The notes: generated by a model not told the origin, from the letters alone. DNA of 38,926 nt from Muribaculaceae bacterium (GCA_022510405.1 JAFLTP010000026.1:1-38926); one strand, 5' to 3'. Shown: positions 8,796-17,212, counted from the first letter of the stretch. Program-made: numbers and translations.

Positions 8796-11700
8796 TGTTG
8801 GTGTCGTTATTGTTGGTGTCGTTATTGTTGTCGGTGTCGTTATTGTTGTCGGTGTCGTTATTGTTGTCGATGTCGTTATTGTTGTCGATGTCGTTATTGT
8901 TGTTGGTGCTAGGGTCAGAAACATTCTCCGATTCAGAATTTTCGTCTTCTTCACCTTCTTCTCCTTCTATTCCTAATTCTTCTTCATTTTCGATGTCGAG
9001 ACCTTCCAGTACTTCCGCTTCAGTCTCTTCCATATCGGCTTCTTCTTTAAACCTGAAATACTCCTCAAAACTTCTTCCTTCTTTGATAAGAATTTCGAAA
9101 TTTGCCTTACTTATCATGATTGGCACTACCTCAGGACCCAAATCTATGTCGGAACGTTCCATCACCGTGCGATAATGCTCCAATTCCTTTAGATTAGCAA
9201 ACCCTTTCACTATCAGCAGCCCGATATTGGAGAAACTCATCTGTTCAAGATCAAAGTCTTTAACAATGAAAGATGAGAAGTTAAACCTCGCCACTTTATA
9301 AAGCACCAGGTTAGGATTGATGGAATCTCTCGGGAAAGCCAAAACCAAATATTGGGGAGAATTTGGATCCCTTTCGAAGTGAGCCGGCAGGCCATCTTCA
9401 GCCAATTCCTGTTCTTCGCCGCTTGTGAGGCGAGTATTCCATAACATACCTCTTGAATTGCTTCCGGTGTTCTGAAGCGTTCTACCCTCTTTCAATCCTT
9501 TCAATATAGCCGAAGCCATGTCAGTCATATCTGTATCGGGCCATCGTTGGAGAAGTTCTGTCAAACGGTCTTTGAATTTCTCCTCATCTCCTTCGGTGAA
9601 ATATGAAAGTCCGTCTATGAATACAAATTTCGGCAATATCGGGGACAATGGAAATTTATCTTCCATCTCATCGGTGAGCGAATGCACCGTTGAATTCTGA
9701 TCTTCCAAATAAGCTTCGTAAGCTTTTTCATACATGTTTTCCTGCACCTCATGCATCTGCCGGAGATGTTTGAAGTAATTGGGGTCGCGCATGGCAAGTC
9801 CATACTCTGACTCGGGGAATTCACTTATTATCTTCTGTCGCCATTCTTCAGCCTTGGCTTTGTCGTCTTCTCTTGCGGCCATCAGATACATATTGTAATA
9901 AACTTCGAGTCTGTAGACATTCTCAGGATATCTCGAGTCAAGTTCATTGAATTCATGTCTTGCTGCCGAATAATCCTCAAGTTTATCTTTAAGGATCAAA
10001 CCCATGTTGTAAAGGCCTTCCTGAATAACATCGTTGGCCACCTCGATTTCTTCCGGAGTCTTCGGAATCTGTTTCAGATAGTATTCTATATAATGTGGAT
10101 CTGCCTCACGCTTGGCAAGGTCGGCATCCGGCACGGGAATGGAATCATTGGCGTTCTCCAGAGCCAAACCTTCTTCATCCTCTTCATCGCTCTCTTCCTC
10201 AAACGAGAATGTAGTCTTGTTTCTTCTGCGCCAGTCGTCCTCAAGTCTTCTGGAACCCCATCGCCGTTGGAACTCTGTCTTACCGGCATTTTTGGTATAG
10301 GTGTTGTAGAAATACCAGCTCTTGTCTGAATTCATCTGGAAATTCGGGGTGGAAGCACCTCCGGGAAGGTTAGATTCCGGTTGATTGGCAAGGAATTCCT
10401 GACGTTTGGCTTCCTCTTCGGCCTCTTTTTCCTGTTTTTTCAACTCATCCACCAATCGTTGAGCCACTTTCTCCTGTTCTTCTGGACTCAATTTGGAAAG
10501 GGCTATCAAAGAGTCCTGCAAAACCACATTTCCGGCATATACCGCAAGTTCATCCAATACGTCGCTACGTTTCTTAAGTATGGCATAATTAGGATAATTG
10601 TCAGCCAATTGTGGTATCGCCTCCGAATAACATGGCTGAGCCTCAACATATTTGTGTTGCGCGAAATATATGTTACCCAATGCCAATTGTGCCATAGCCA
10701 AATCGATACCTCTTCTTTGGGATTTTTCAACAGCCAGGGTATAATTCTTTATCGCCTCTGTGGTGTCTTTTCTTGAAAGGTATAGGTTACCGATGGCATA
10801 GTATATCTGGTCAAGGTATTCTCGGTTTCTCTCATATCTTGTCATTGCCCTTAATCCGTTAACCTGCTTACGGATATCGTTGCCGACAAATACCTCGCTC
10901 TGCTTGATCTTTGCGTTGAATTTTGTCCGGTATGGTGTCGCCGGTCCTCCCTCAGCTTTCTTGAAGGCTTGGAAGGCATTGTTTTTTTCTCCAAGTTGTT
11001 CATACAACTGTCCCAATAAAAACCACAACCTTGTTTTTTGAGATCCAGATGAAGCTTGGGCAGCCTGGCGGAGATATGGAACAGCTTCGCGAGTCTGATT
11101 GGTTCTAATCAGATAGTCGGCCTCTACAATATTGTAGAGCAAAAGTAGATTTTTATTCGTCAGGTCTTTCTCCTTTACCAAATGGAGAACATTCTCAGCC
11201 TCGTAGTCCCAATCCAAAGCGCAGTAACTCCTCGCCTGCCACAGACGTGCCTCGGTCACGACATTTGGCAACCAGCTAAAATGCTTCGATATATACATGA
11301 AGGTGGAGGCCGCTCCAAGAAAGTCACCGTTGAAATATTGGGCCCTTCCCATCATCAGCCATGCATTGTGGATAAAAGGATTGAACTCTTCCCGAGCCCG
11401 GAAAGCCTTTTCTTTTGCCGATGAATTTCTTCGCACCGGTTTCTTGGTGATGGAATGCAACTGGATGGCCTTTTGCATTTTCTCAATAGTCCTGGTGAAG
11501 TCCCCGGATGGTTGCGGCATCTTAGGCTCTGCCTTTGCCACTGCCGGATGAGTCAGCAATTGCCGGGAATAGTCATCTTCATAAGTCCTTTCCATATCGG
11601 AGAGTGTCTCTTTATAATGCTCCGAACCGTTGAAATAGACATTATATCTTGTATTGAAAGCCTGCCATTGCCTTGTGGACGCCGTGTTCTTCTTTGTGGA

Positions 11701-11832
11701 GCATCCGGAAAACATAGACATGAAGAAAATTGCTCCTATAAGCATAAATCCAATATGCCTGAAAGGTGCCCTAAACTTTTTTCCGACAATGCTTTGTTTA
11801 CTCATGATGATTGCAAAAGACCCTTTTACCAT
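8767..11832 (-). CDS. porW: PorW/SprE-type TPR lipoprotein
   Basis: This 1021-residue lipoprotein matches PorW (Porphyromonas) and SprE (Flavobacterium), a TPR lipoprotein required for T9SS function. A long basic leader and hydrophobic stretch (about 27-43) end in the lipobox FSGC, followed by STKKNTASTRQWQAFNTRYNVYFNG, the characteristic mature start. TPR-like helical repeats fill about residues 150-470 (for example YYAIGNLYLSRKDTTEAIKNYTLAVEKS) and about 590-790. A second start at 11805 (MSKQSIVGKK) gives a more normal 35-residue leader and may be the true one. The tail is acidic, then Asn/Asp-rich (NNNDTD units) encoded by tandem DNA repeats. It lies 76 bp from the SpoU gene and overlaps porX. 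No convincing promoter was seen in that 76-bp gap. Confidence 0.88.
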   Translation of the reverse strand: MVKGSFAIIMSKQSIVGKKFRAPFRHIGFMLIGAIFFMSMFSGCSTKKNTASTRQWQAFNTRYNVYFNGSEHYKETLSDMERTYEDDYSRQLLTHPAVAKAEPKMPQPSGDFTRTIEKMQKAIQLHSITKKPVRRNSSAKEKAFRAREEFNPFIHNAWLMMGRAQYFNGDFLGAASTFMYISKHFSWLPNVVTEARLWQARSYCALDWDYEAENVLHLVKEKDLTNKNLLLLYNIVEADYLIRTNQTREAVPYLRQAAQASSGSQKTRLWFLLGQLYEQLGEKNNAFQAFKKAEGGPATPYRTKFNAKIKQSEVFVGNDIRKQVNGLRAMTRYERNREYLDQIYYAIGNLYLSRKDTTEAIKNYTLAVEKSQRRGIDLAMAQLALGNIYFAQHKYVEAQPCYSEAIPQLADNYPNYAILKKRSDVLDELAVYAGNVVLQDSLIALSKLSPEEQEKVAQRLVDELKKQEKEAEEEAKRQEFLANQPESNLPGGASTPNFQMNSDKSWYFYNTYTKNAGKTEFQRRWGSRRLEDDWRRRNKTTFSFEEESDEEDEEGLALENANDSIPVPDADLAKREADPHYIEYYLKQIPKTPEEIEVANDVIQEGLYNMGLILKDKLEDYSAARHEFNELDSRYPENVYRLEVYYNMYLMAAREDDKAKAEEWRQKIISEFPESEYGLAMRDPNYFKHLRQMHEVQENMYEKAYEAYLEDQNSTVHSLTDEMEDKFPLSPILPKFVFIDGLSYFTEGDEEKFKDRLTELLQRWPDTDMTDMASAILKGLKEGRTLQNTGSNSRGMLWNTRLTSGEEQELAEDGLPAHFERDPNSPQYLVLAFPRDSINPNLVLYKVARFNFSSFIVKDFDLEQMSFSNIGLLIVKGFANLKELEHYRTVMERSDIDLGPEVVPIMISKANFEILIKEGRSFEEYFRFKEEADMEETEAEVLEGLDIENEEELGIEGEEGEEDENSESENVSDPSTNNNNDIDNNNDIDNNNDTDNNNDTDNNNDTNNNDTNNDIQDSVGG
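8796..8907. repeat. In-frame 18-bp tandem repeat encoding the PorW tail
   Basis: Tandem copies of an 18-bp unit (plus strand GTCGTTATTGTTGTCGGT and variants with GAT) are followed by 15-bp variants next to the porX start. On the minus strand they encode NNNDID twice, NNNDTD twice and NNNDT twice at the end of PorW. In a second minus-strand frame they read TITTPT, which creates a false extension of porX. All unit lengths are multiples of three, so copy-number change would keep the PorW frame. Confidence 0.92.
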
Positions 11833-11908
11833 AAGTAAAAGTTGCCTTACATAAAAACGTTGTCCCTCCCCCTCTTATTGCAATATCTTTCTATTCCAAA
11901 TTTCTCAA

Positions 11909-12697
11909 TCAGGATAATTCCCAAAAGGCTACAGCTGCTGCGGCCCCAACGTTCAGGGAATCTACATTATGATGCATAGGAATTATGGCTTTGTAATCAC
12001 ATTGTGATATTATTTTTTCTGAAAGTCCGTCACCCTCGGTGCCTAACACCATTGCAAGCCGATGATATTTTTTAAGTTCCGGACTATCAATCCTCACAGA
12101 GTCTTCTTGAAGTGTGAGTGCAACGGTGGTGAATCCAAACTTTTTCAATATTTCAATCGGTTGATCAGTAAATGTCCATGGCACTTTGAAAACCGACCCC
12201 ATCGATACTCTTATAGAACGCCGGTTGAAAGGATCACATGAATCCGGGGTCAATAATATTCCGTCTATGCCCAAGGCTGCAGCCGACCTGAAAATTGATC
12301 CTATGTTGGTTGTGTCGCACACGGCCTCTATCACAGCTATCCTTTTTGCATCCCTACAAATATCCTCCGGATTTAAATCCGGTTGTCTTCTCATGGCACA
12401 CAACACACCCCTTGTCAACTTGTAACCTGTCAACTTGGCAAGCGTTTCCCTTTCTCCGGTGTAAACCGTCAATTGCGGCAATCTCCCGATTATCTGTGCA
12501 GCATCACCCTCAATATGTTTTCTCTCACATAAAAGCGACAACGGCTCATAGCCCTCTTCCAATGCTACTTTAATAACTTTGGGACTCTCTACGATAATGA
12601 TTCCCTCCCCGGCATTATTCCTAAGTTGTCGTTCTGTCAAGGATGAATAAACCTCAATCCCTTCCTCTTCCAAATTCTTTACCTCAATGATTCTCAT
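11909..12697 (-). CDS. SpoU/TrmH-family RNA 2'-O-methyltransferase
   Basis: This 262-residue SAM-dependent methyltransferase of the SPOUT class probably modifies the ribose 2'-OH of rRNA or tRNA. An N-terminal L30e-like substrate-binding region (about 15-110) precedes the knotted catalytic domain. The three SpoU motifs are visible: DTTNIGSIFRSA (128-139, with N131 and R137), MVLGTEGDGLS (about 219) and IPMHHNVDSLNVGAAAAV (about 240-257). The length is typical of the TrmH/RlmB-like group. The exact target cannot be assigned. It lies upstream of porW in the same orientation and might share a transcript with it. Confidence 0.93.
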   Translation of the reverse strand: MRIIEVKNLEEEGIEVYSSLTERQLRNNAGEGIIIVESPKVIKVALEEGYEPLSLLCERKHIEGDAAQIIGRLPQLTVYTGERETLAKLTGYKLTRGVLCAMRRQPDLNPEDICRDAKRIAVIEAVCDTTNIGSIFRSAAALGIDGILLTPDSCDPFNRRSIRVSMGSVFKVPWTFTDQPIEILKKFGFTTVALTLQEDSVRIDSPELKKYHRLAMVLGTEGDGLSEKIISQCDYKAIIPMHHNVDSLNVGAAAAVAFWELS

Positions 12698-12763
12698 TCA
12701 AGCTATCAATCTGATATTACAAAACCATCCAACCACGTCCTTTTCTGCTAAGTTAATCATTTT

Positions 12764-12794
12764 TTTGTAACCGGAATTTATAGATATAATTTAG
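12764..12794 (+). promoter_or_regulatory. Possible promoter for the RyR genes
   Basis: TTTG (12764-12767) is spaced 19 bp from TAATTTAG (12787-12794), a 5-of-6 match at the fixed positions of the Bacteroidetes TTTG-N19-TAnnTTTG promoter. The 12902 start codon lies about 100 bp downstream. The region is very AT-rich, so a chance match is possible. Confidence 0.35.
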
Positions 12795-12901
12795 TTACCC
12801 AATTTTGAATAATAAAGAAATAGAATTAATTTTGATAAAAAACGTAAACTCTCTGATAGATTTTTGATTCTGTTATTCTCTTTACATAAAAAAGGAAGAC
12901 A

Positions 12902-13189
12902 ATGAAAGAATACATACCGAATCCACAGGATTTACAATCAGTAAAGCTCCCGGAGGGACTTCTCCTTCTTGTTGAGGAAATGGCTAAGAATGTCCATGAA
13001 GTATGGGCCCAAAATCGTATTAATGAAGGCTGGACTTACGGACCGGTTAGAGATGATATCAAAAAGCACCATCCATGTCTGATCCCTTATGAGGATCTTC
13101 CGGAGTCGGAAAAAGAGTACGACAGAGCCACTGCTCAAGAAACATTAAAATTTATTATAAAATCCGGTTTCTCAATTTCAAGACAATAA
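12902..13189 (+). CDS. Small stand-alone RyR-domain protein
   Basis: This 95-residue protein is almost entirely one RyR (ryanodine-receptor repeat) domain. It shows the family signature: LAxxVHxxWA-like MAKNVHEVWAQNRINEGWTYGP (about 29-50), HPCLIPYEDLPESEKEYDR (about 58-76) and a final helix ETLKFIIKSGF. Eukaryotic ryanodine receptors carry this fold in their cytoplasmic part, and bacterial copies occur in Bacteroides and phages. Its function in bacteria is not established; nucleotide-derivative binding has been proposed. There is no signal peptide or TM segment, so it is cytoplasmic. The next gene ends in a second RyR-like domain, so the two probably act together. The intervening 362 bp contains a long hairpin. 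Confidence 0.9.
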   Translation: MKEYIPNPQDLQSVKLPEGLLLLVEEMAKNVHEVWAQNRINEGWTYGPVRDDIKKHHPCLIPYEDLPESEKEYDRATAQETLKFIIKSGFSISRQ

Positions 13190-13551
13190 CGCTGACCAAC
13201 CGTTACTCTGGCTATTTCGAGCATAGGCGACTTTTTTTCGTATTTTTGAAATTGAATTTCATAGGCAAATCTACTCATATTATGTGACTTTCTCACTTAA
13301 TTTGAGTAGATTTGCACTATCGACTCTAATGGAAATTTAATTAGGATAAAGATATTGAAAGCAATATCATTAAGAAAGAGAACGAATCATCAAATCAGAT
13401 CATGAGGATGGGACATTTTTAAAGGATCCTCTACAAATAGACAAAGGATTTGCTCATGATTATGCGATTCGGTTTCCATGAAGAGATCATAAGAAATTAA
13501 ATCATCGGGAAAATTTTTGAAGATTCCTGACTCCATTAATTAATTTCAGTT
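13190..13551 (+). other. Non-coding gap between the two RyR genes
   Basis: No credible gene is seen in these 362 bp. Perfect -7-like motifs TATTTTTG (13241-13248) and TAGATTTG (13307-13314) are present, but neither has a good -33 partner. A long hairpin lies at 13261-13320 and a small perfect hairpin GATATTG-AAAG-CAATATC at 13351-13368. The remaining ~180 bp up to the channel gene shows nothing recognisable. Confidence 0.6.
13261..13320. repeat. Long inverted repeat (hairpin) between RyR genes
   Basis: GCAAATCTACTCA (13265-13277) and TGAGTAGATTTGC (13303-13315) are perfect 13-bp inverted copies. The pairing extends outward (ATAG with CTAT around one bulged A) and inward (ATTA 13279-13282 with TAAT 13298-13301; GTGA 13284-13287 with TCAC 13293-13296). 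No T-tract follows. The right arm contains a TAGATTTG -7-like motif, so the element could be an operator, attenuator or structured RNA. Confidence 0.8.
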
Positions 13552-15708
13552 ATGAAAAGAAATCGCCTCAAATATCATTACGGAAAGATGCAGATGCTTA
13601 TCGACCGATATATGGCCGGTAGTTTTTGGCCACTCTTCGGTTGTTCTTTCCTGATATGTGCCATTGTATTCTTTATTATTTGGGGTTTCTTCTCATTGTT
13701 TGGAGTGAACTGGTCGTTGGGCGACGCATTCATTCAGATGTCAAATCCTTCATCTTCCGGCAATGGTATTTTCGATGTGCCAACTTCCGAATGGTTCGCC
13801 ATCATTATCACAAACCTTTTCGGGCTTTTTGTGTTAAACGGGATAATTCTCACCCTGTTGGTCAATTGGGTTTCAAATCGCAAAGACCGTTTTGAGAATG
13901 GAGAGTCAAGATATAAACACATCTTCGACAGAAAGTTCAGCGTCGTTATAGGGGGCCATAGGATAGTGGCCAGCCTCACCCGCGATCTTTTGGCAGATAA
14001 GGAGAACGAATATATTCTCATCCAGACACAACGCGATCCACGTGAACTGAGAAGAGAAATAGTGGCGGAAGTAAAAGATAAAAAGGCCATCAGAAGAGTG
14101 GTGATTTATTCCGGCGACAGAACTTCACTCCATGAACTTGAAGAACTTCATCTTCCTGAAGCTCGGGAAATTTATATAATTGGAGAATCTTCCCATATCG
14201 ACAAGACCAGCCATGATGCCATCAACCTACAGACATGGGATATTATGGTGAGCAATTTTAGTACTGAGAGAACGAAAAAAATTGCATGCCATGTCATGTT
14301 TAATTACCAATCAACTTTCAGTGCATTCCAATTCACAGATATACCGGAAAACCGGACTTTCCGTTTCATTCCTTTCAGTTTTTATGAAAACTGGGCACAG
14401 CAACTTTTATTGGGACATTCAAAAAATGAACAAGGGAAATACCTGCCACTTGACGGTGAAGACGGCATCTCATTTGAATCGCCACAAAGAGTACATCTCA
14501 TAGTGGTTGGTATGTCTAAAATGGGGATGGCTGTTGGAACTGAAGCGGCACATATGGCCCATTACCCGAATTTTAATAATCCAACTGTAGGAAATCCACG
14601 CACACTGATTACTTTCATCGACAGGGAAGCAAAACGTGAAATGATGTTTTTCATGGGAAGATATAAGGAACTTTTCAGATTGGCAAGATGGAGATTTGTA
14701 GATGCTCCGGAAAATGTCATTCCAGATTCTGAATCTGACTGGAAAATCTATGATAATTCACAAGAAATAAACGAAAAGACTAACCATGCTTTCCCTTGGA
14801 ATGATCCCTTGAAAGATGAAAAACTAAATTCCCCTTACAGTGAAGCATTATTGGGTGAAAACTTGATTGATACCGATTTCGAATTTATCCAAGGGGACGT
14901 TGCCCTTCCCTCTATTCAAAAATATATTTCTGATTCATGCATCGATAAAAACAGCAAGACCACCATAGCCATATGTTTCCCGGTAGATCCTGAAGCAATT
15001 TCAGCAGCCTTATATCTGCCGGCAGATGTCTATACCAATGTGCAACAGATATGGGTGCAACAAAGTGAATCGGGTGCCTTGGCAGACACTATTCGTAAAG
15101 GACTCACCGGTAAGGATGCGTCTAAATTCAATTCTATCCAACCTTTCGGCATGATAGAACAATGTGACTACATGGTTAGGATTCACAGCATTTTGCCGAA
15201 ACTTGTGAATTATGCTTATAAGTGTATCGATAAAGGCATTTCTTTCAAAGAGGTTTATGATAATGAACCGGATAAAGACAAATTTTTTGAAGACGTTGAA
15301 AATTGCTGGCTGCAGGTAACTAATGATGGAGGGAAATCAGCCATAGCCCAACGATGGTCGAATATTTATTGTGTCAACACATTTCCGGCCAAACTCCGCT
15401 CTTTACGTATTAAGTATAAATCCGATGACATAATTACAGATACGGAAACAGTGGAACAACTGGCCAACGTGGAACACAACCGATGGATAATCGAACAATT
15501 GTTACTCGGATACCGTCCTGTCGATAAAAATTATAAGGGTCAACTGCCCGTGGAAAACAAAGAAGAAAAAACAAGGCTTAAAAGTCAAAATATCCATCAC
15601 GATATTCTCGCGAACAATAAATTAAAAGAGGCTCAGAAAAAATATGACAAAGCAATCGCGGAAATTATCCCCTTTGCTACATTTCTGGCTACCCGTTTTT
15701 CTCAATAG
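13552..15708 (+). CDS. Two-TM channel-like protein with RCK-like domains and C-terminal RyR domain
   Basis: This 718-residue membrane protein starts with a short basic cytoplasmic N-terminus, then TM1 (about 24-50), a pore-like loop (about 55-80, containing QMSNPSSSGNGIF; no TVGYG filter) and TM2 (about 82-107). Two Rossmann-like RCK/TrkA-N-type modules follow: one around SVVIGGHRIVASLTRDLL (from about 127), the other around HLIVVGMSKMGMAVGTEAA (from about 313). The C-terminus (about 633-712) has a RyR-like domain, VEQLANVEHNRWIIEQLLLGYRP followed by HHDILANNKLKEAQKKYDKA. The plan resembles the CASTOR/POLLUX (DMI1) class of RCK-gated channels. Ion selectivity and ligand are unknown, so calling it a channel is inference from architecture. 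It follows the stand-alone RyR gene; an mgtE gene with its own promoter is next. Confidence 0.82.
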   Translation: MKRNRLKYHYGKMQMLIDRYMAGSFWPLFGCSFLICAIVFFIIWGFFSLFGVNWSLGDAFIQMSNPSSSGNGIFDVPTSEWFAIIITNLFGLFVLNGIILTLLVNWVSNRKDRFENGESRYKHIFDRKFSVVIGGHRIVASLTRDLLADKENEYILIQTQRDPRELRREIVAEVKDKKAIRRVVIYSGDRTSLHELEELHLPEAREIYIIGESSHIDKTSHDAINLQTWDIMVSNFSTERTKKIACHVMFNYQSTFSAFQFTDIPENRTFRFIPFSFYENWAQQLLLGHSKNEQGKYLPLDGEDGISFESPQRVHLIVVGMSKMGMAVGTEAAHMAHYPNFNNPTVGNPRTLITFIDREAKREMMFFMGRYKELFRLARWRFVDAPENVIPDSESDWKIYDNSQEINEKTNHAFPWNDPLKDEKLNSPYSEALLGENLIDTDFEFIQGDVALPSIQKYISDSCIDKNSKTTIAICFPVDPEAISAALYLPADVYTNVQQIWVQQSESGALADTIRKGLTGKDASKFNSIQPFGMIEQCDYMVRIHSILPKLVNYAYKCIDKGISFKEVYDNEPDKDKFFEDVENCWLQVTNDGGKSAIAQRWSNIYCVNTFPAKLRSLRIKYKSDDIITDTETVEQLANVEHNRWIIEQLLLGYRPVDKNYKGQLPVENKEEKTRLKSQNIHHDILANNKLKEAQKKYDKAIAEIIPFATFLATRFSQ

Positions 15709-15725
15709 TAATTACAAAATTTCAT

Positions 15726-15764
15726 TAACTTTGCATTTTAGGAGGGAGGAGATTCCTTTCCTCC
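15726..15764 (+). promoter_or_regulatory. mgtE promoter -7 element and 5' leader hairpin
   Basis: TAACTTTG followed by C (15726-15733) is a perfect Bacteroidetes -7 element; no clear -33 TTTG is seen. Just downstream, about where the transcript should begin, GGAGGGAGG (15741-15749) can pair with CCTTTCCTCC (15755-15764) in a roughly 9-bp stem that includes G-U pairs. No M-box-like Mg2+ riboswitch is recognisable in the ~50-nt leader. Confidence 0.6.
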
Positions 15765-15791
15765 AATTTATTCGTATCCTCAAAAGATAAG

Positions 15792-17165
15792 ATGAAGGAT
15801 TTCACCGAGACAGACATCGAACAAATCGAGCAACTCGTAGAGGAGGGCAACAGCGAGGCAGCCGGCAAGGAAGTCAGCGAACTTCACGCCGCCGATATCG
15901 CCGAGCTGTTCCGTAAATTGAACCTACGGGAAGCCGAATGGCTCTTCGATCTCATTGACGACAATGAGAAGAAGGCCGATGTGCTCATGGAACTCGATGA
16001 AGACGACCGTAAGAAACTTTTGGAGGGTATGGAACCCGAGCAGATCGGTCATTTCATCGACCTTCTCGACACCGACGATGCTGTTGACCTAATCCAGGAA
16101 CTCGACGAGGAAGACCGCGAAGAAGTTATCCAGCATATCGACGATATGGAACAGGCAGGCGATATCGTCGACCTGTTGCAATATGATGAGGATACCGCCG
16201 GCGGTTTGATGGGTACCGAGATGATCGTGGTCAACGAGAATCTTTCCATGCCCGACTGTCTCAAGGAAATGCGAAGGCAGGCCGAAGACCTTGACGATAT
16301 CTACAACGTCTATGTTGTAGATGATGACAATCGTCTCGAAGGTGTGCTTCCGTTGCAGAAGATGATTACCCATCCGTCAGTGTCGAAAATAAAACACGTG
16401 ATGGATTCCGACCCCCATTCTGTAAGAACCGATATGCCTATCGATGAAGTGGCACTCGAATTTGAGAAATACGACCTTGTGGCAATGCCGGTCATTGACT
16501 CTATCGGCCGTCTGGTGGGTCAAATCACAGTCGATGACGTCATGGACGAGATACGTGAACAAAGCGAACGTGACTTCCAGCTGGCTTCCGGTATCGCCTC
16601 AGATGTAGACGTTTCCGACTCTGTATTCGCACAGACCAGGGCAAGAATTCCTTGGTTGCTCATAGGAATTGTGGGAGGTATCATCAACTCTCTCATTTTG
16701 GGAGGTTTCGAAGCTCAGATAGCAGCAATTACCGCTTTAGCGATTTTTATTCCTTTGATCGGAGGAACCGGTGGTAATGTGGGTGTACAGGCTTCCGCAA
16801 TAGTGGTGCAAGGTCTTGCAAACGGACGTCTCGACCTCAAAAATTCCATGAACCAGATAGGTAGGGAATGCCTCGTGGCTCTTATGAATGCCGTTGTTAT
16901 TTCGGGTGTGGTCTTTCTGTATATTTTCTTTACCCAACCACCAGGCATCAAATACACAGTGTCGCTGGCTGTAGCCGCATCCTTATTTGCCGTGGTGATT
17001 TTTGCTACCGTTTTCGGTACCCTTGTGCCTCTCACCCTTGAAAGACTCAATATAAACCCGGCTCTTGCAACCGGTCCTTTCATTCAGATCACCAATGATG
17101 TGGTAGGCCTTCTCATTTATGTCGGCACTTCCACCTGGACCATGAGTATCTTCGGTCTTGAATAA
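15792..17165 (+). CDS. mgtE: Magnesium transporter MgtE
   Basis: This 457-residue protein is an MgtE-type Mg2+ channel/transporter, close to the ~450 residues of the Thermus protein. An acidic helical MgtE_N superhelix comes first (about 30-130; repeated LDEDDRKKLLEGM and DTDDAVDLIQELDEEDREEV). Two CBS domains follow (about 135-260, including GLMGTEMIVV and AMPVIDSIGRLVGQITVDDVMDEI), then a five-TM pore domain (about 285-457, with LIGGTGGNVGVQASAIVVQGLA). In the family, the acidic N and CBS domains sense cytosolic Mg2+ and close the pore. The start is fixed by the short leader after the promoter. It stands 83 bp after the RyR channel gene and 47 bp before mutS. Confidence 0.96.
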   Translation: MKDFTETDIEQIEQLVEEGNSEAAGKEVSELHAADIAELFRKLNLREAEWLFDLIDDNEKKADVLMELDEDDRKKLLEGMEPEQIGHFIDLLDTDDAVDLIQELDEEDREEVIQHIDDMEQAGDIVDLLQYDEDTAGGLMGTEMIVVNENLSMPDCLKEMRRQAEDLDDIYNVYVVDDDNRLEGVLPLQKMITHPSVSKIKHVMDSDPHSVRTDMPIDEVALEFEKYDLVAMPVIDSIGRLVGQITVDDVMDEIREQSERDFQLASGIASDVDVSDSVFAQTRARIPWLLIGIVGGIINSLILGGFEAQIAAITALAIFIPLIGGTGGNVGVQASAIVVQGLANGRLDLKNSMNQIGRECLVALMNAVVISGVVFLYIFFTQPPGIKYTVSLAVAASLFAVVIFATVFGTLVPLTLERLNINPALATGPFIQITNDVVGLLIYVGTSTWTMSIFGLE

Positions 17166-17185
17166 TTCATTCTCGCAATCAACCA

Positions 17186-17206
17186 CTCACAACTTACAAC
17201 TTACTC
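17186..17206. repeat. Short heptad repeat (3 units)
   Basis: CTCACAA, CTTACAA and CTTACTC lie in phase between mgtE and mutS. They are the reverse complement of the TTGTGAG/TTGTAAG heptads found at 2911-2938, 22157 and 27616. Confidence 0.65.
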
Positions 17207-17212
17207 CTCAAA

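Noticed and set aside
8796..8954. In-frame N-terminal extension of PorX rich in TITTPT
   Set aside because: It is the second-frame reading of the PorW tail repeats; the receiver domain begins normally at MTYKILWADDE (8795).
8512..9175. Plus-strand ORFs with VVIVVG or SLLLSVS repeats
   Set aside because: They are antisense translations of the same tandem repeat and of porW/porX; no domain or initiation context supports them.
13552..15708. Reading the membrane protein as a canonical K+ channel
   Set aside because: No TVGYG-like filter is present, so only a channel-like architecture can be claimed.
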